NCBI RefSeq assembly: GCF_003289965.1
Contig: NZ_QMBQ01000005.1
Span: 186,001 to 250,000 of the forward strand
Direction of reading: 5' to 3'
Length of the DNA stretch: 64,000 nucleotides
Source of the DNA: Mesorhizobium atlanticum
GTDB lineage: Bacteria > Pseudomonadota > Alphaproteobacteria > Rhizobiales > Rhizobiaceae
Shown here piece by piece: positions 54,836 to 63,508 of the stretch. Below the pieces are notes generated by a model. It searched no databases, was not told where the DNA came from, and saw only the letters and a list, made by a program, of their open reading frames with translations. The stretch's first letter is position 1. Each line of letters begins with the position of its first letter. Both the position numbers and the translations under genes were made by a program.

Positions 54836-54953
54836 GACCGAAAAGTCACGCTTCCCGCTGGGGAAACTTTGTGGACAACAAACCGCTTGCCCCGCGCCTG
54901 CATCGATGATTCGCTAGGACCGAGAGTTTCGATTCGAGGACAGGAGGCTTCAC

Positions 54954-55547
54954 ATGCCACGTCTTTTCACCGCCCTCGAAATTCCGCGTGATGCCGCCCT
55001 CTCCTTGTCTCTGCTCCGGGGCGGGCTGCCCGGAGCGCGCTGGATCGATGTCGAAAACTATCATCTGACGCTGCGCTTCATCGGCGATGTCGAAGGCCAT
55101 GTCGCCGACGAGATCGCCAACGCCCTCGACAGGGTTCACCGCCCCTCTTTCCAGATGACGCTCTCCGGCGTCGGCGCCTTCGGCGGCAAGAAACCGCATG
55201 CGGTATGGGCCGGCGTGTCCGCCTCGCCGGACCTGACGGCGCTGCAGGGGGAAATCGACCGCATCTGCCAGCGGCTCGGCCTGCCGGCCGACCCGCGCAA
55301 ATTCTCGCCGCATGTGACGCTGGCGCGCCTGCGCAATGCGAGCCCGCTCGATGTCGCGCAATATCTTTCGGCGCGCGGCAATTTCGCAGCACTCCCCTTC
55401 CGCGTCGGCCGCTTCGTCCTGATGTCGTCGCGCGATTCGGTCGGCGGCGGCCCCTACATCGTCGAGGAAGCCTGGCCTCTGGTCGGCGAAACGCTCGCCT
55501 CGAGCCGCTTCGCCAGCGCCTCCGACGCCTCGCGGATCATGCGGTAG
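54954..55547 (+). CDS. thpR: RNA 2',3'-cyclic phosphodiesterase ThpR
   Basis: A 197-residue member of the 2H phosphoesterase family, formerly called 2'-5' RNA ligase. Both HxT motifs are present: H37 (YHLTLRFIGD) and H120 (SPHVTLARL). MPRLFTALEIP is the standard start. AGGAGG lies seven bases before the ATG. The last 94 bases overlap, tail to tail, the phosphatase gene on the other strand; the family body ends near residue 175, so the overlap falls mostly in a C-terminal extension. Confidence 0.93.
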   Translation: MPRLFTALEIPRDAALSLSLLRGGLPGARWIDVENYHLTLRFIGDVEGHVADEIANALDRVHRPSFQMTLSGVGAFGGKKPHAVWAGVSASPDLTALQGEIDRICQRLGLPADPRKFSPHVTLARLRNASPLDVAQYLSARGNFAALPFRVGRFVLMSSRDSVGGGPYIVEEAWPLVGETLASSRFASASDASRIMR

Positions 55548-55969
55548 ACCGAGGCGAAGGCCTCGGCGCCGTCATAATAGGGATCCGGCACGTCCGCGGA
55601 CTTTCCCGTGGCGAAATCCAGATAGAGATGGACGCGGTCGCGCGCGGCCTGCGGCGCCAGCGCCTTGAGGTCGCGCACATTGGCCCGGTCCATGCCGAGG
55701 ATCAGATCGAAGCGCGCAAAATCCTCCGGCAGCACCTTGCGCGCCCTTTGCCCCGAAATGTCGACGCCATGCCTTGCGGCAACCGCGATCGAGCGCCGGT
55801 CCGGCTCTTGGCCGGCATGCCAGCCACCGGTCCCGGCCGAATCGAGCAGCATATCGAGGCCCCGGCCACGCTCGGCCCAGACGGTGCGAAACACGCCCTC
55901 GGCCAGCGGCGAGCGGCAGATGTTGCCGAGGCAGACGAACAGAACCGAATTTATGGGCTTTATGCTCAT
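55454..55969 (-). CDS. Low-molecular-weight protein-tyrosine phosphatase
   Basis: A 171-residue LMW-PTP. The nucleophile loop CX5R is C13-LGNIC-R19 with S20, and the general acid D129 is in VPDPYYDG. Length is slightly above the usual 155 because of a C-terminal tail that overlaps thpR by 94 bp. The start at 55969 ([11 protein letters not shown]) matches the family; the frame is open further upstream without coding sense. A role in protein-tyrosine or exopolysaccharide-linked signalling is possible, but no kinase gene is nearby. Confidence 0.94.
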   Translation of the reverse strand: MSIKPINSVLFVCLGNICRSPLAEGVFRTVWAERGRGLDMLLDSAGTGGWHAGQEPDRRSIAVAARHGVDISGQRARKVLPEDFARFDLILGMDRANVRDLKALAPQAARDRVHLYLDFATGKSADVPDPYYDGAEAFASVYRMIREASEALAKRLEASVSPTRGQASSTM

Positions 55970-56072
55970 GCGATATGCGCCGTTCGTGCATTTGGAAGCC
56001 CAAAACGCAAAGCAGCTTTGGGCGACTTGCATTATGGTGAGGGCCAAATTCGAGATAGCACGGGAAATCATC

Positions 56073-56366
56073 ATGACGAGAGAAAAACTTAGCAAGGACG
56101 CGATCGCCGCCGCTCTGGCCGAGCTCGACGGCTGGTCGCTCGCCGCCGACGGCGCCTCGATCAAGCGCAGTTTCGTCTTCAAGAATTTCTCCGAGGCCTT
56201 CGCCTTCATGACCCGTGTGGCGCTGGCGGCCGAGAAGATGGATCATCATCCGGATTGGTCCAATGTCTACAAGACCGTCGACGTGACGCTGAACACCCAT
56301 GACGCAGGCGGCGTGACGGCGCTCGACATCGAGCTGGCAAAGCGGATGAACCGGTATTTTCACTGA
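56073..56366 (+). CDS. phhB: Pterin-4a-carbinolamine dehydratase
   Basis: A 97-residue DCoH/PhhB-family enzyme that dehydrates 4a-hydroxytetrahydropterin. The family motif is complete: [20 protein letters not shown] with the catalytic histidines, then [16 protein letters not shown]. The ATG at 56073 gives the usual length; an ATG 39 bp upstream is possible. No phenylalanine hydroxylase gene is in the window, so a molybdopterin-related or other role is also possible. Confidence 0.92.
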   Translation: MTREKLSKDAIAAALAELDGWSLAADGASIKRSFVFKNFSEAFAFMTRVALAAEKMDHHPDWSNVYKTVDVTLNTHDAGGVTALDIELAKRMNRYFH

Positions 56367-56584
56367 TCGGAAGGATGCCTCGGCCAACCACCAGCCTGCG
56401 GCGATTGCCAATTGCACCCACCCACGGCATTCGGAATGCTGCAGCCCGTATCGCTGCCAAACGCCAGGTGATTGCGATTTCCTGGAACCAACCCCTGAAC
56501 TCTTGTAGCAGCCCCCCGCTTTCACCACATTTTCCGCCGGCGGGCCGGCACGCAACCATGCGCCCGGCCGCCAAGGAGCGATTG

Positions 56585-56947
56585 ATGACGCAAGATTCCG
56601 GTTTCGATTTCTTCGGCTTCGGCGACAAGCTCGCCGGCGAAGGCGAGGTCCGCGAGAAGTTCTGGCGCACCGCCAAGAAGGCGGCGCGGCAGATCCCGTT
56701 CATGGACGAAGTGGTCGCCGCCTATTACTGCGCCATGGACAAGGACACGCCGCTGCGCGCCAAGGCCACCCTGCTCGGCGCGCTCGGCTATTTCGTCCTG
56801 CCGTTCGATTTCATTCCCGATTTCGTCGTCGGCCTCGGCTATACCGACGACCTCGCCGTGCTGACCGCGGCGATCGCCGCCGTCAGCGCCCATATCACGC
56901 CTGCCCACCGGCAGGCCGCCCGGGACGCGCTGGCTGACCGGAGCTGA
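56585..56947 (+). CDS. YkvA/DUF1232 family protein
   Basis: A 120-residue protein with the DUF1232 core ALGYFVLPFDFIPDFVVGLGYTDDLAVL (about 61-88), preceded by a conserved helical stretch (DEVVAAYYCAMDKDTPLRAK). The core is hydrophobic enough to associate with membrane. AAGGAGCG before the ATG at 56585 decides the start. Function unknown. Confidence 0.88.
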   Translation: MTQDSGFDFFGFGDKLAGEGEVREKFWRTAKKAARQIPFMDEVVAAYYCAMDKDTPLRAKATLLGALGYFVLPFDFIPDFVVGLGYTDDLAVLTAAIAAVSAHITPAHRQAARDALADRS

Positions 56948-57062
56948 TCCCGCCCGCTTCACGACCGAAAATCAGCGCGAGCGAAAGACAAACTCTTGCC
57001 GTTTTCGTGGCATCCAACTCCGCCCGGGACGTCGCGTCGGCCGCTTTCAACGGCGGTGGCGT

Positions 57063-57136
57063 GAATGCATGTCGCCCCAAAAGTGCGTAGCGGTTTTGGG
57101 ATAACGACATGCATAAGAAAAGAGACCCAAAGCACA
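57063..57136. repeat. Intergenic repeat, family G, copy 2
   Basis: GAATGCATGTCGCCCC mirrored by GATAACGACATGCAT, then AAGAAAAGAGACCCAAAGCACAT. It matches 11408-11480. It lies in the 355-bp gap before the IalB-like gene; the rest of that gap has a GGTAACCCTGATTAAATC stretch near 57220 that may be part of a promoter. Confidence 0.75.
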
Positions 57137-57302
57137 TCGCTCGAACCCTTCGGCGTGATGTGCCCTGGGTGGGCGGTTTCCTGGGGTGAGTTCCTTTTCT
57201 CGAGGACGATTCACCGTTTGGTAACCCTGATTAAATCAAAATGAAGCGACGGCAGGACGCCATGCGGCCCGCCTCCGCACCATTTGGAATACGGGAAGAA
57301 CG

Positions 57303-57809
57303 ATGCGCGGATTGATTGCTACAATTTCCAGCCTGGTCCTGGCGGCCGCCTTCGCGGCGCCGGCGCTGGCGCAGCAGGCGACCAAGATCGGCCAGCACAA
57401 CGCCTGGGGCACCTACAGCTATCAGTCGCAGGCCGGCAAGGTCTGCTATGTGCTGACCGTGCCGACCGACAAGCAGCCGCCGTCGCTCGACCATGGCGAC
57501 ATGTTCTTCTTCGTCAGCCAACGTCCGGGGCAGCAGGTCTCCTACGAGCCGCAGTTCATCGCCGGCTACAATTTCCAGGAAGGCTCCAAGGCCACCGTCA
57601 CCATCGACAAGAAGACCTTCTCGATGTTCACCCGCGGCAAGTCCGCCTGGGTCGAGAACGCCGCCGAAGAGCCGGTGCTGATCGCCGCCATGAAGACCGG
57701 CACCGACATGAAGGTGCAGGCCAAGTCGGGCCGCGGCAACCCAACCTCCTATGTCTTCTCGCTGAAGGGCATCTCGGCCGCGCTCGCCTCGATCGCCAAG
57801 TGCAAATAA
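57303..57809 (+). CDS. IalB-like exported protein
   Basis: A 168-residue protein with a signal peptide (1-23, ALA|QQ). The mature domain fits the invasion-associated locus B fold found throughout Hyphomicrobiales: WGTYSYQSQAGKVCYVLTVP near 35-54 with Cys near 48, a beta-rich centre with FFFVSQRPGQQVSYEPQF, and a closing FSLKGISAALASIAKCK with C167. The disulfide pair is typical. Despite the family name, most members are in non-invasive bacteria. The ATG follows GGGAAGAACG and a strong terminator follows the stop. Confidence 0.85.
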   Translation: MRGLIATISSLVLAAAFAAPALAQQATKIGQHNAWGTYSYQSQAGKVCYVLTVPTDKQPPSLDHGDMFFFVSQRPGQQVSYEPQFIAGYNFQEGSKATVTIDKKTFSMFTRGKSAWVENAAEEPVLIAAMKTGTDMKVQAKSGRGNPTSYVFSLKGISAALASIAKCK

Positions 57810-57835
57810 GCAGGAACGGCATTCGAACCTGACGC

Positions 57836-57860
57836 AAGGCCGGGCATCAAGTCCGGCCTT
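57836..57860. terminator. Intrinsic terminator between convergent genes
   Basis: Stem AAGGCCGG / CCGGCCTT with a nine-base loop and TTGTTT on the plus strand. It serves the IalB-like gene and possibly the convergent ClC gene. Confidence 0.88.
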
Positions 57861-57877
57861 TTGTTTGAAAATGGCGC

Positions 57878-59224
57878 TCAGCCCTGCGCGGGAACCTCCG
57901 CCCTGCGCCGCCGGATCGCCTCGGCGATGAAGACACGCGACAGCGCATGGTAGAGCGGTTCGTTGGAGATGAGCCGTGCCGTCCCGTAGCCCAGCATCGC
58001 CGCGCACATCAGCGCGATGACATTGTCGTGGTTGCCGGTCATTTCGAGGATGATGACGAAGGCTGTCATCGGCGCCTGCACGACGCCGGCGAAATAGCCG
58101 GCCATGCCGAGCAGCGCCGCGGTTCCCGTGGCCGTGCCGAAGACCAGGCCGAGCGTGCTGCCAAGGCCGGCGCCCACCGCCAGCGACGGTGCGAACAGGC
58201 CGCCCGGAATGCCCGACACCATCGACAGCAGGCCGGCCGCGAATTTCTCGACGAAGAAGAAGGCCGGCAGCGGCGTGCCTTCGATCGCGCCGCGCGCCTG
58301 CGCATAGCCGGTGCCGAAGGTCAGCCCGCCGGACGCGACGCCAATCATCGCCACGGCCAGCCCGCAGCCGGCCGCCACGACCAGCGCACGCGGCAACGGC
58401 TGCAGCGCGTTCCAGCGCCGGATGCGGCGCATGACCTTCAGCGCCAGGAGCGAGAACAGCGCGCCGACGCCGCCGCCGATGATGCCGCAGGCGAGCACCA
58501 GCGGCCACTCCGTGGCGAAGGCGACCGTGTCCTTGGCGACGCCGAAATAGGTGTAGTTGCCAAGCAGCCCCAGCGAGGCGAGGCCGGCCAGGATCACCGC
58601 CGTCAACACCAGCCCGTTGGTGCGCGCCTCATAGGCGCGGCCCATCTCCTCGATGGCGAAGACGATGCCGGCGAGCGGCGTGTTGAAGGCGGCGGCGATG
58701 CCGGCGGCGGAGCCGGCCAGGATCAGGCCGCGCGCCTGCGCCATGCCGCCCCACCGCGCCGCCTGCAGCATCAGCGAGGCGCCGACCTGCACCGTCGGGC
58801 CTTCGCGGCCGATGGAGGCGCCGCAGGCGAGGCCGACGACGGTGAGCGCGATCTTGCCCACCACCAGCCTGAGCGACAGGATGCGGCTGCGATCGTCCTC
58901 ATCGCGCAGATGCCGCGCCGCGATCGCCTGCGGAATGCCGCTGCCTTGCGACCCCGGGAAGAAGGAATGCGCCAGCCAGGCGCAGAGCACGAACCCAAGC
59001 GGCGTCATGACCAGGGGCAGATAGAAACGCCAGCCGTCCTCGGTCCCCGTCATGACATGGAACAGGGCTTGCGCCCGGTCGGCGAGCAGGGCGAACAGGA
59101 CGCTGATCAGGCCGATCGAAATGGCGCCGGCCCAGAAGACCAGGCGCGGCTGCCAGACGCGCCGCGACACCCACATGGCGTGGGAACGCCGCAGCATCCG
59201 GTATTTTCGGGATATGCCGGCCAT
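57878..59224 (-). CDS. ClC-family chloride channel or transporter
   Basis: A 448-residue ClC protein with the family's selectivity-filter segments: GSQGSGIPQA at 91-100, GREGPTVQVGAS at 139-150 with the gating glutamate E141, and GGLFAPSLAVGAGLG near 320. Presence of the gating glutamate is compatible with either H+/Cl- exchange or a channel; the second exchange glutamate cannot be placed with certainty by eye. The alanine-rich C-terminus has no CBS domains. The gene stands alone. Confidence 0.95.
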   Translation of the reverse strand: MAGISRKYRMLRRSHAMWVSRRVWQPRLVFWAGAISIGLISVLFALLADRAQALFHVMTGTEDGWRFYLPLVMTPLGFVLCAWLAHSFFPGSQGSGIPQAIAARHLRDEDDRSRILSLRLVVGKIALTVVGLACGASIGREGPTVQVGASLMLQAARWGGMAQARGLILAGSAAGIAAAFNTPLAGIVFAIEEMGRAYEARTNGLVLTAVILAGLASLGLLGNYTYFGVAKDTVAFATEWPLVLACGIIGGGVGALFSLLALKVMRRIRRWNALQPLPRALVVAAGCGLAVAMIGVASGGLTFGTGYAQARGAIEGTPLPAFFFVEKFAAGLLSMVSGIPGGLFAPSLAVGAGLGSTLGLVFGTATGTAALLGMAGYFAGVVQAPMTAFVIILEMTGNHDNVIALMCAAMLGYGTARLISNEPLYHALSRVFIAEAIRRRRAEVPAQG

Positions 59225-59411
59225 GACGAGCCTCTTGGTGGTAGGCCCGGCCTAGCACAATGACGGAGCCGATCAACCCGCGAGGACGAGCCTGACGCTA
59301 TGCCGGCAACGTCCAGGAACGGCGCTCAAGCAGATGTGATCGGGGAGGTTTGATCGGATAACCCGCCAGCGTACCGGCCGGCGGGGAGGTCGGCAAGCGG
59401 GATGGGCGATG

Positions 59412-59711
59412 TCACATCGCCATTTTTTCACATTCGGCCTGGGCCTTCTTGGTCGAGGTATCGATCATGTAGGCCTTGCCCTTGGCGTCGGTGATCATCA
59501 TCATGCAATGCTTGATCGGCTTGGCCATCTTCATCATTTCGGCGCTCATCTTGGCGTCCGGCATCATGGTGCCCATGTGACCGTCCGGCATGATCGCGGT
59601 CACCTGGCCGCCCTTCATCATCGTCATGGCGCCCATCGTGTCCTCGGCAAAGGCCTGCGAGGCCAAAAGACCGGCGAGGCCGGCAATGAGTGCGAACTTG
59701 ATCGAGTGCAT
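59412..59711 (-). CDS. Methionine-rich secreted small protein
   Basis: A 99-residue protein with a signal peptide (1-21, AFA|ED). The mature 78 residues contain about 18 methionines, many in MM or MxM groups (DTMGAMTMMKGG, MGTMMPDAKM, AEMMKMAKP), two histidines and two cysteines (HCMMMI, ECEK). Such composition is common in periplasmic copper or silver binders and oxidant scavengers. No family name comes to mind, and the role is inference. The ATG at 59711 follows GGAG. Confidence 0.75.
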   Translation of the reverse strand: MHSIKFALIAGLAGLLASQAFAEDTMGAMTMMKGGQVTAIMPDGHMGTMMPDAKMSAEMMKMAKPIKHCMMMITDAKGKAYMIDTSTKKAQAECEKMAM

Positions 59712-59859
59712 CTGAACAACTCCCATTGTTGAGGGGCATGGTCGCCCCTTTCAGGTTCGCGGATGCGTTTCGATTGGTTACGCCAACACGAATATGTGAT
59801 CGGGTTTCACGACGGCAGCCGGCCGCATCGCGCCCCGGGGACAGGCGCGGGTTCCTCCT

Positions 59860-60086
59860 TTTCCCCTTGTGGGGTGAGAAGCGGTCCGCGCAGCGGACGA
59901 AAAGCCAATTGCTTGGCTTTTCGAGCTTCGAACGCCCTGAGCCTGCGAAGGGCCGGGTGGTGGATCGGCGCGCAGCGCCGAGACCGATGAGGGGTGTTCC
60001 AGCGGAGTGAGACGCCGGCATGCCCTGGAACACCCCTCATCCGACCTCGCTTCGCGAGGCCACCTTCCCCCACAAGGGGCAAGGAA
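59860..60086. repeat. Compound palindromic element, family B relative
   Basis: About 225 bp with inverted ends (CCCCTTGTGGGG near 59863 and CCCCCACAAGGGG near 60070). Inside are hairpins GTCCGCG / CGCGGAC-like, AAAAGCCAA / TTGGCTTTT, GGCGCGCAGCGCC and GGTGTTCCA / TGGAACACC, with GATGAGGGG / CCCCTCATC. It fills half of the 474-bp gap between the Met-rich protein and rlmN. The region 60087-60185 ends TTATATTGGCGCCACC before the rlmN ATG. Confidence 0.75.
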
Positions 60087-60185
60087 AGGCCAGCGCATGA
60101 CTCCGCCATCAACCTGTGCTATGCGCCGCGCTTCCTGTCCGGCCGATGCTGAAATCGGCCGCAAATCGCTTATATTGGCGCCACC

Positions 60186-61415
60186 ATGACCGTTTCGCTT
60201 GATCTTACCGCCGAAGGCGCCCGCGATGCCTTGCGCGCCCGCTCCACCGAGAAGCCGTCGCTGATCGGCCTGACCCGCGCCGAGCTCGGCGAGGCCCTTG
60301 TCGGCGCCGGCATCGTGCCCGAGCGCCAGGCAAAAATGCGCGCCCAGCAGCTCTGGCACTGGATGTATGTGCGCGGCGTCTCCGACTTCGCGCATATGTT
60401 CAACATCTCCAAGGACCTGCGCGCCGCGCTCGACAAACATTTCACCGTCGCCCGGCCGGAGATCGTCGAGGAGCAGATTTCTTCCGACGGCACGCGCAAG
60501 TGGCTGTTCCGCTTTCCGCCGCGCGGCGCCGGCCGCCCGGTCGAGATCGAGACCGTCTACATCCCCGAGGAAGGGCGCGGCACGCTCTGCATCTCCTCGC
60601 AGGTCGGCTGCACGCTGACCTGCTCCTTCTGCCACACCGGCACGCAGAAGCTGGTGCGCAACCTCACGACGGAAGAAATCCTTGCGCAGCTGCTCACCGC
60701 GCGCGACCGGCTCGGCGACTTCCCCGACCGCGACACGCCGGACGGCGCCATCGTTCCGGCCGAGGGCCGCAAGGTGTCCAACATCGTCATGATGGGCATG
60801 GGCGAGCCGCTCTACAATTTCGAGGCAGTGAAGAAGGCGCTGCTGATCGCTTCCGACGGCGACGGCCTGTCCCTGTCGAAGCGACGCATCACACTGTCGA
60901 CCTCCGGTGTCGTGCCGGAAATCGCCCGCACCGGCGAGGAGATCGGCGTCATGCTGGCGATCTCGCTGCATGCCACCAATGACGATTTGCGCGACCTTCT
61001 CGTGCCGATCAACAAGAAGTTCCCGCTGAAGGAGTTGATCGCCGCCTGCAAGGCCTATCCCGGCCTCTCCAACGCCAAGCGCATCACCTTCGAATATGTG
61101 ATGCTGAAGGACGTCAACGATTCCCTCGACGACGCCAAGGCGCTGGTGAAGCTCTTGAAGGGCATTCCCGCCAAGATCAACCTGATCCCGTTCAACCCCT
61201 GGCCCGGCACCAACTACCAGTGCTCGGACTGGGAGACGATCGAGAAGTTTGCCGACTACATAAACAATGCCGGCTACGCCTCGCCGATCCGCACCCCGCG
61301 CGGCCGCGACATCCTCGCCGCATGCGGCCAGCTGAAGTCGGAATCGGAGCGCATGCGGAAAGTGGACCGGCTCGCGCTCGAAGCCATGATGATCGCGGGG
61401 CACGGCGAGGCTTGA
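60186..61415 (+). CDS. rlmN: Dual-specificity 23S rRNA/tRNA adenine-C2 methyltransferase RlmN
   Basis: A 409-residue radical-SAM enzyme that makes m2A2503 in 23S rRNA and m2A37 in tRNA. The cluster motif is C142-x3-C146-x2-C149 in [14 protein letters not shown]. The SAM-binding [12 protein letters not shown] and [13 protein letters not shown] are present. The methyl-carrying and acid/base cysteine region near the C-terminus includes [13 protein letters not shown] and AACGQLKSE. The stop overlaps the TTG start of the next gene. Confidence 0.96.
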   Translation: MTVSLDLTAEGARDALRARSTEKPSLIGLTRAELGEALVGAGIVPERQAKMRAQQLWHWMYVRGVSDFAHMFNISKDLRAALDKHFTVARPEIVEEQISSDGTRKWLFRFPPRGAGRPVEIETVYIPEEGRGTLCISSQVGCTLTCSFCHTGTQKLVRNLTTEEILAQLLTARDRLGDFPDRDTPDGAIVPAEGRKVSNIVMMGMGEPLYNFEAVKKALLIASDGDGLSLSKRRITLSTSGVVPEIARTGEEIGVMLAISLHATNDDLRDLLVPINKKFPLKELIAACKAYPGLSNAKRITFEYVMLKDVNDSLDDAKALVKLLKGIPAKINLIPFNPWPGTNYQCSDWETIEKFADYINNAGYASPIRTPRGRDILAACGQLKSESERMRKVDRLALEAMMIAGHGEA

Positions 61416-61879
61416 GGCGTATCATCGCCTATCTCGTCCGCTTCGCCGTCATCCTGGCCGGCTATATTGTCGGCTCGTTGGCGGCGAGCGCTTTCCTCAA
61501 CGCGCTTTTCCTCGGCCATTTCGGCTATGCGCTGGAGCCAGGCCACCCGACGATCGCGCCGGCGCTCTATTTCTCGGTGCCGTTCGTGGCGCTGTTCGTC
61601 GCCTATTTCGCCTTCATGCCGGCGGCGGTCGTCATTTTGATCGCCGAGGTGCTCGGCCGGCGCGACTGGCTGTTTTACGCGCTCGGCGGCGCGGTCGTCG
61701 CCGTCGTCTTCCTCGGCTTCGCGCACAGGATCGGCGATAGCGACTTCGATGTCACCGACAACAGCGTGAAGCTGGCGCTGATCGGCTCCGGCATGGTCGG
61801 CGGCATCTTCTACTGGCTCTTCGCCGGCCGCTGGGCCGGAAGCTGGCGCCGCGATCCGTTGCCGGATCCTGAACCCTGA
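61412..61879 (+). CDS. Four-span membrane protein coupled to rlmN
   Basis: A 155-residue membrane protein with four hydrophobic segments (about 5-27, 45-75, 85-103, 118-140). No ATG is available before the first span. A TTG at 61412 overlaps the rlmN stop as TTGA, which suggests coupled translation. The C-terminus is polar ([15 protein letters not shown]). I do not recognise a family, though small membrane partners after rlmN are seen in related genomes. Confidence 0.72.
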   Translation: MRRIIAYLVRFAVILAGYIVGSLAASAFLNALFLGHFGYALEPGHPTIAPALYFSVPFVALFVAYFAFMPAAVVILIAEVLGRRDWLFYALGGAVVAVVFLGFAHRIGDSDFDVTDNSVKLALIGSGMVGGIFYWLFAGRWAGSWRRDPLPDPEP

Positions 61880-61957
61880 GCTTTTGGGACCGGACTTGCC
61901 TGATTTGATGTAGACTCCGCCTTGACCGGCGCTGCGTGCTCTCGCATCAGTGTATCC

Positions 61958-62629
61958 ATGCCTAAAATGCCGCAACCGGGCGCCAAGCCCCTCGTCACCC
62001 CACTTGCAGCACAGGGACTGAGGCCTGTCTTCGTCGACCGGTGGAGCGACAAAATCCGTATCCGCACGCTCAGGCCGGCCGACGTGACAACCGAGATCGC
62101 GGCCTGGCTTACCGATCCCGCTGTGATGGAAGGATTGAACGCGCCGCAAAAGGCGATGGGCCTCGATGCCTTCCGGACTTATGTCGCAAGCTTCGACAAT
62201 CTGAAGCGCAATCTCATGACGATCCTCGGCCTGCCGCACGGCCAGCCGCTCGGCCTGGCCGTTATGGAAGTCGACCTCAGGCACCGGCTCGGCTCTTTGC
62301 ATCTGATCGTCGGCGATCCGGAGAACAGGGGTAAGAATGTGGCCTTCGAGGCATCGGCCGTGCTTCTTCGGCATTTCTTTCGCGAAAGGAAACTCGAGAA
62401 GGTGACCTTCCAGCCCTTGGCCCGGAACAAAGCCGCGATCGCCGTATGCGAACGCTCCGGGCTGCGCCTCGAAGGTACGCTGCGAGCGCATCGCATAGAT
62501 GGTCGCACCGGCGAGCGCCTCGACCAGATGCTTTATGCGCTGACCTTGGAGGAATATGACGAACGCATTCGTGCGTTGGAGGCGGCCGGTCTGGTCCGCC
62601 CGTTCTCCGGCCCGGGTGTTCCGGCCTGA
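61958..62629 (+). CDS. GNAT-fold acetyltransferase
   Basis: A 223-residue GNAT-like protein. Residues 30-195 carry the fold: IRIRTLRPADVTTEIAAWL, GLAVMEVDLRHRLGSLHLIVG, NRGKNVAFEASAVLLRHFF (acetyl-CoA loop, R-G-K-N) and KVTFQPLARNKAAIAVCERSGLRLEGTLR. This is closest in pattern to the RimJ/RimL-type Acetyltransf_3 group. Substrate unknown. ATG at 61958 chosen; a TTG 36 bp upstream is possible. Confidence 0.83.
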   Translation: MPKMPQPGAKPLVTPLAAQGLRPVFVDRWSDKIRIRTLRPADVTTEIAAWLTDPAVMEGLNAPQKAMGLDAFRTYVASFDNLKRNLMTILGLPHGQPLGLAVMEVDLRHRLGSLHLIVGDPENRGKNVAFEASAVLLRHFFRERKLEKVTFQPLARNKAAIAVCERSGLRLEGTLRAHRIDGRTGERLDQMLYALTLEEYDERIRALEAAGLVRPFSGPGVPA

Positions 62630-62640
62630 AGGCTATTAGG

Positions 62641-62740
62641 GCAATTCCAGGAAAAGTGTGAGCGGTTTTCCGTCCGGAATTGCGTAAAAACAAAGGGATA
62701 GAGCGGTTCGCCGTTTCCGTGAAACGGTGAAGCGCTCTAG
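62641..62740. repeat. Intergenic repeat, family N, copy 2
   Basis: 100 bp matching 950-1050 nearly end to end (start GCAATTCCAGGAAAAGTGTG, end GCGCTCTAG). Its last bases include the stop codon of the convergent porin gene. Confidence 0.8.
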
Positions 62741-63405
62741 AACCGGTACGCTAGACCGAACTTGACCGTGTCGAGGGATGGTCGAAAGCTCGCGCCGGCC
62801 GTGCCACCAGGTCCTGGTTCGATCTTTGCGAAGGCATAGTGGAGATATTCGCCTTTCAGCGACCAGTTTCGTGCGAATGCATATTCTGCACCCAGGCCGA
62901 TCACGCCCCCCGCCTTCACCCCGGAAAAGTCTGAGGTCGAAGTGACAGGCGGAAAGAAGGGACGGTTATAGGAAGTCGCCTGGAAATGCCCGGCGGCCAC
63001 GCCGCCCGTGACATAGGCAAGGAGCTGATCGGTCGGCGTATAACCGGCCCTCAGCCTCGCTGTCGCGACCCAGTCGACATCGTAGGTGTAAGTTTCGCCC
63101 TTGCCAAGAAAGTCGAGCTGGCCGAATTCCGTGTCGTGCATGCCGATGAAATCGAAATCGCCGACGACGCCATAGACGAACTTTCCGCTCTGCCAATCAT
63201 GCCCGGCATAGATGCCGCCGAGATATCCGTCCTTGTGATAGGTGTCGTCGAAATTGGTCGCATCGGCGCCGAAGTGGACCGAGGAACCGGCATAGCCGCC
63301 TTCGATACCGATATAGGATCCTGACCAGTTGTAGGACGCGTCCTGGGCATGAGCCCCGCCAACCAGCCCGAACGCCGCGGCTGACGCCAACAATATGGTT
63401 TTCAT
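62737..63405 (-). CDS. Outer-membrane beta-barrel protein, Omp25/31 type
   Basis: A 222-residue outer-membrane protein. The signal peptide covers 1-20 (AHA|QD). The barrel begins YNWSGSYIGIEGGYAGSSVHF and contains alternating strands such as FVYGVVGDFDFIGMHD, WVATARLRAGYTPTDQLLAYVTGG and WSLKGEYLHYAFAKIEPG, ending in the outer-membrane signature FGLAYRF with a terminal Phe. Architecture fits an eight-stranded OmpA-like/Omp25 barrel. The stop codon falls in the repeat at 62641-62740. Confidence 0.9.
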   Translation of the reverse strand: MKTILLASAAAFGLVGGAHAQDASYNWSGSYIGIEGGYAGSSVHFGADATNFDDTYHKDGYLGGIYAGHDWQSGKFVYGVVGDFDFIGMHDTEFGQLDFLGKGETYTYDVDWVATARLRAGYTPTDQLLAYVTGGVAAGHFQATSYNRPFFPPVTSTSDFSGVKAGGVIGLGAEYAFARNWSLKGEYLHYAFAKIEPGPGGTAGASFRPSLDTVKFGLAYRF

Positions 63406-63508
63406 GCAATCCCCCGAATCCTCCAGCGTTCTTAACGCAGGCCGATTTGCGGTCGCAATATCAAAAGAGATGCGCCGCGCGGGCCGCGCGAACATTCTGA
63501 AGAAGGGC

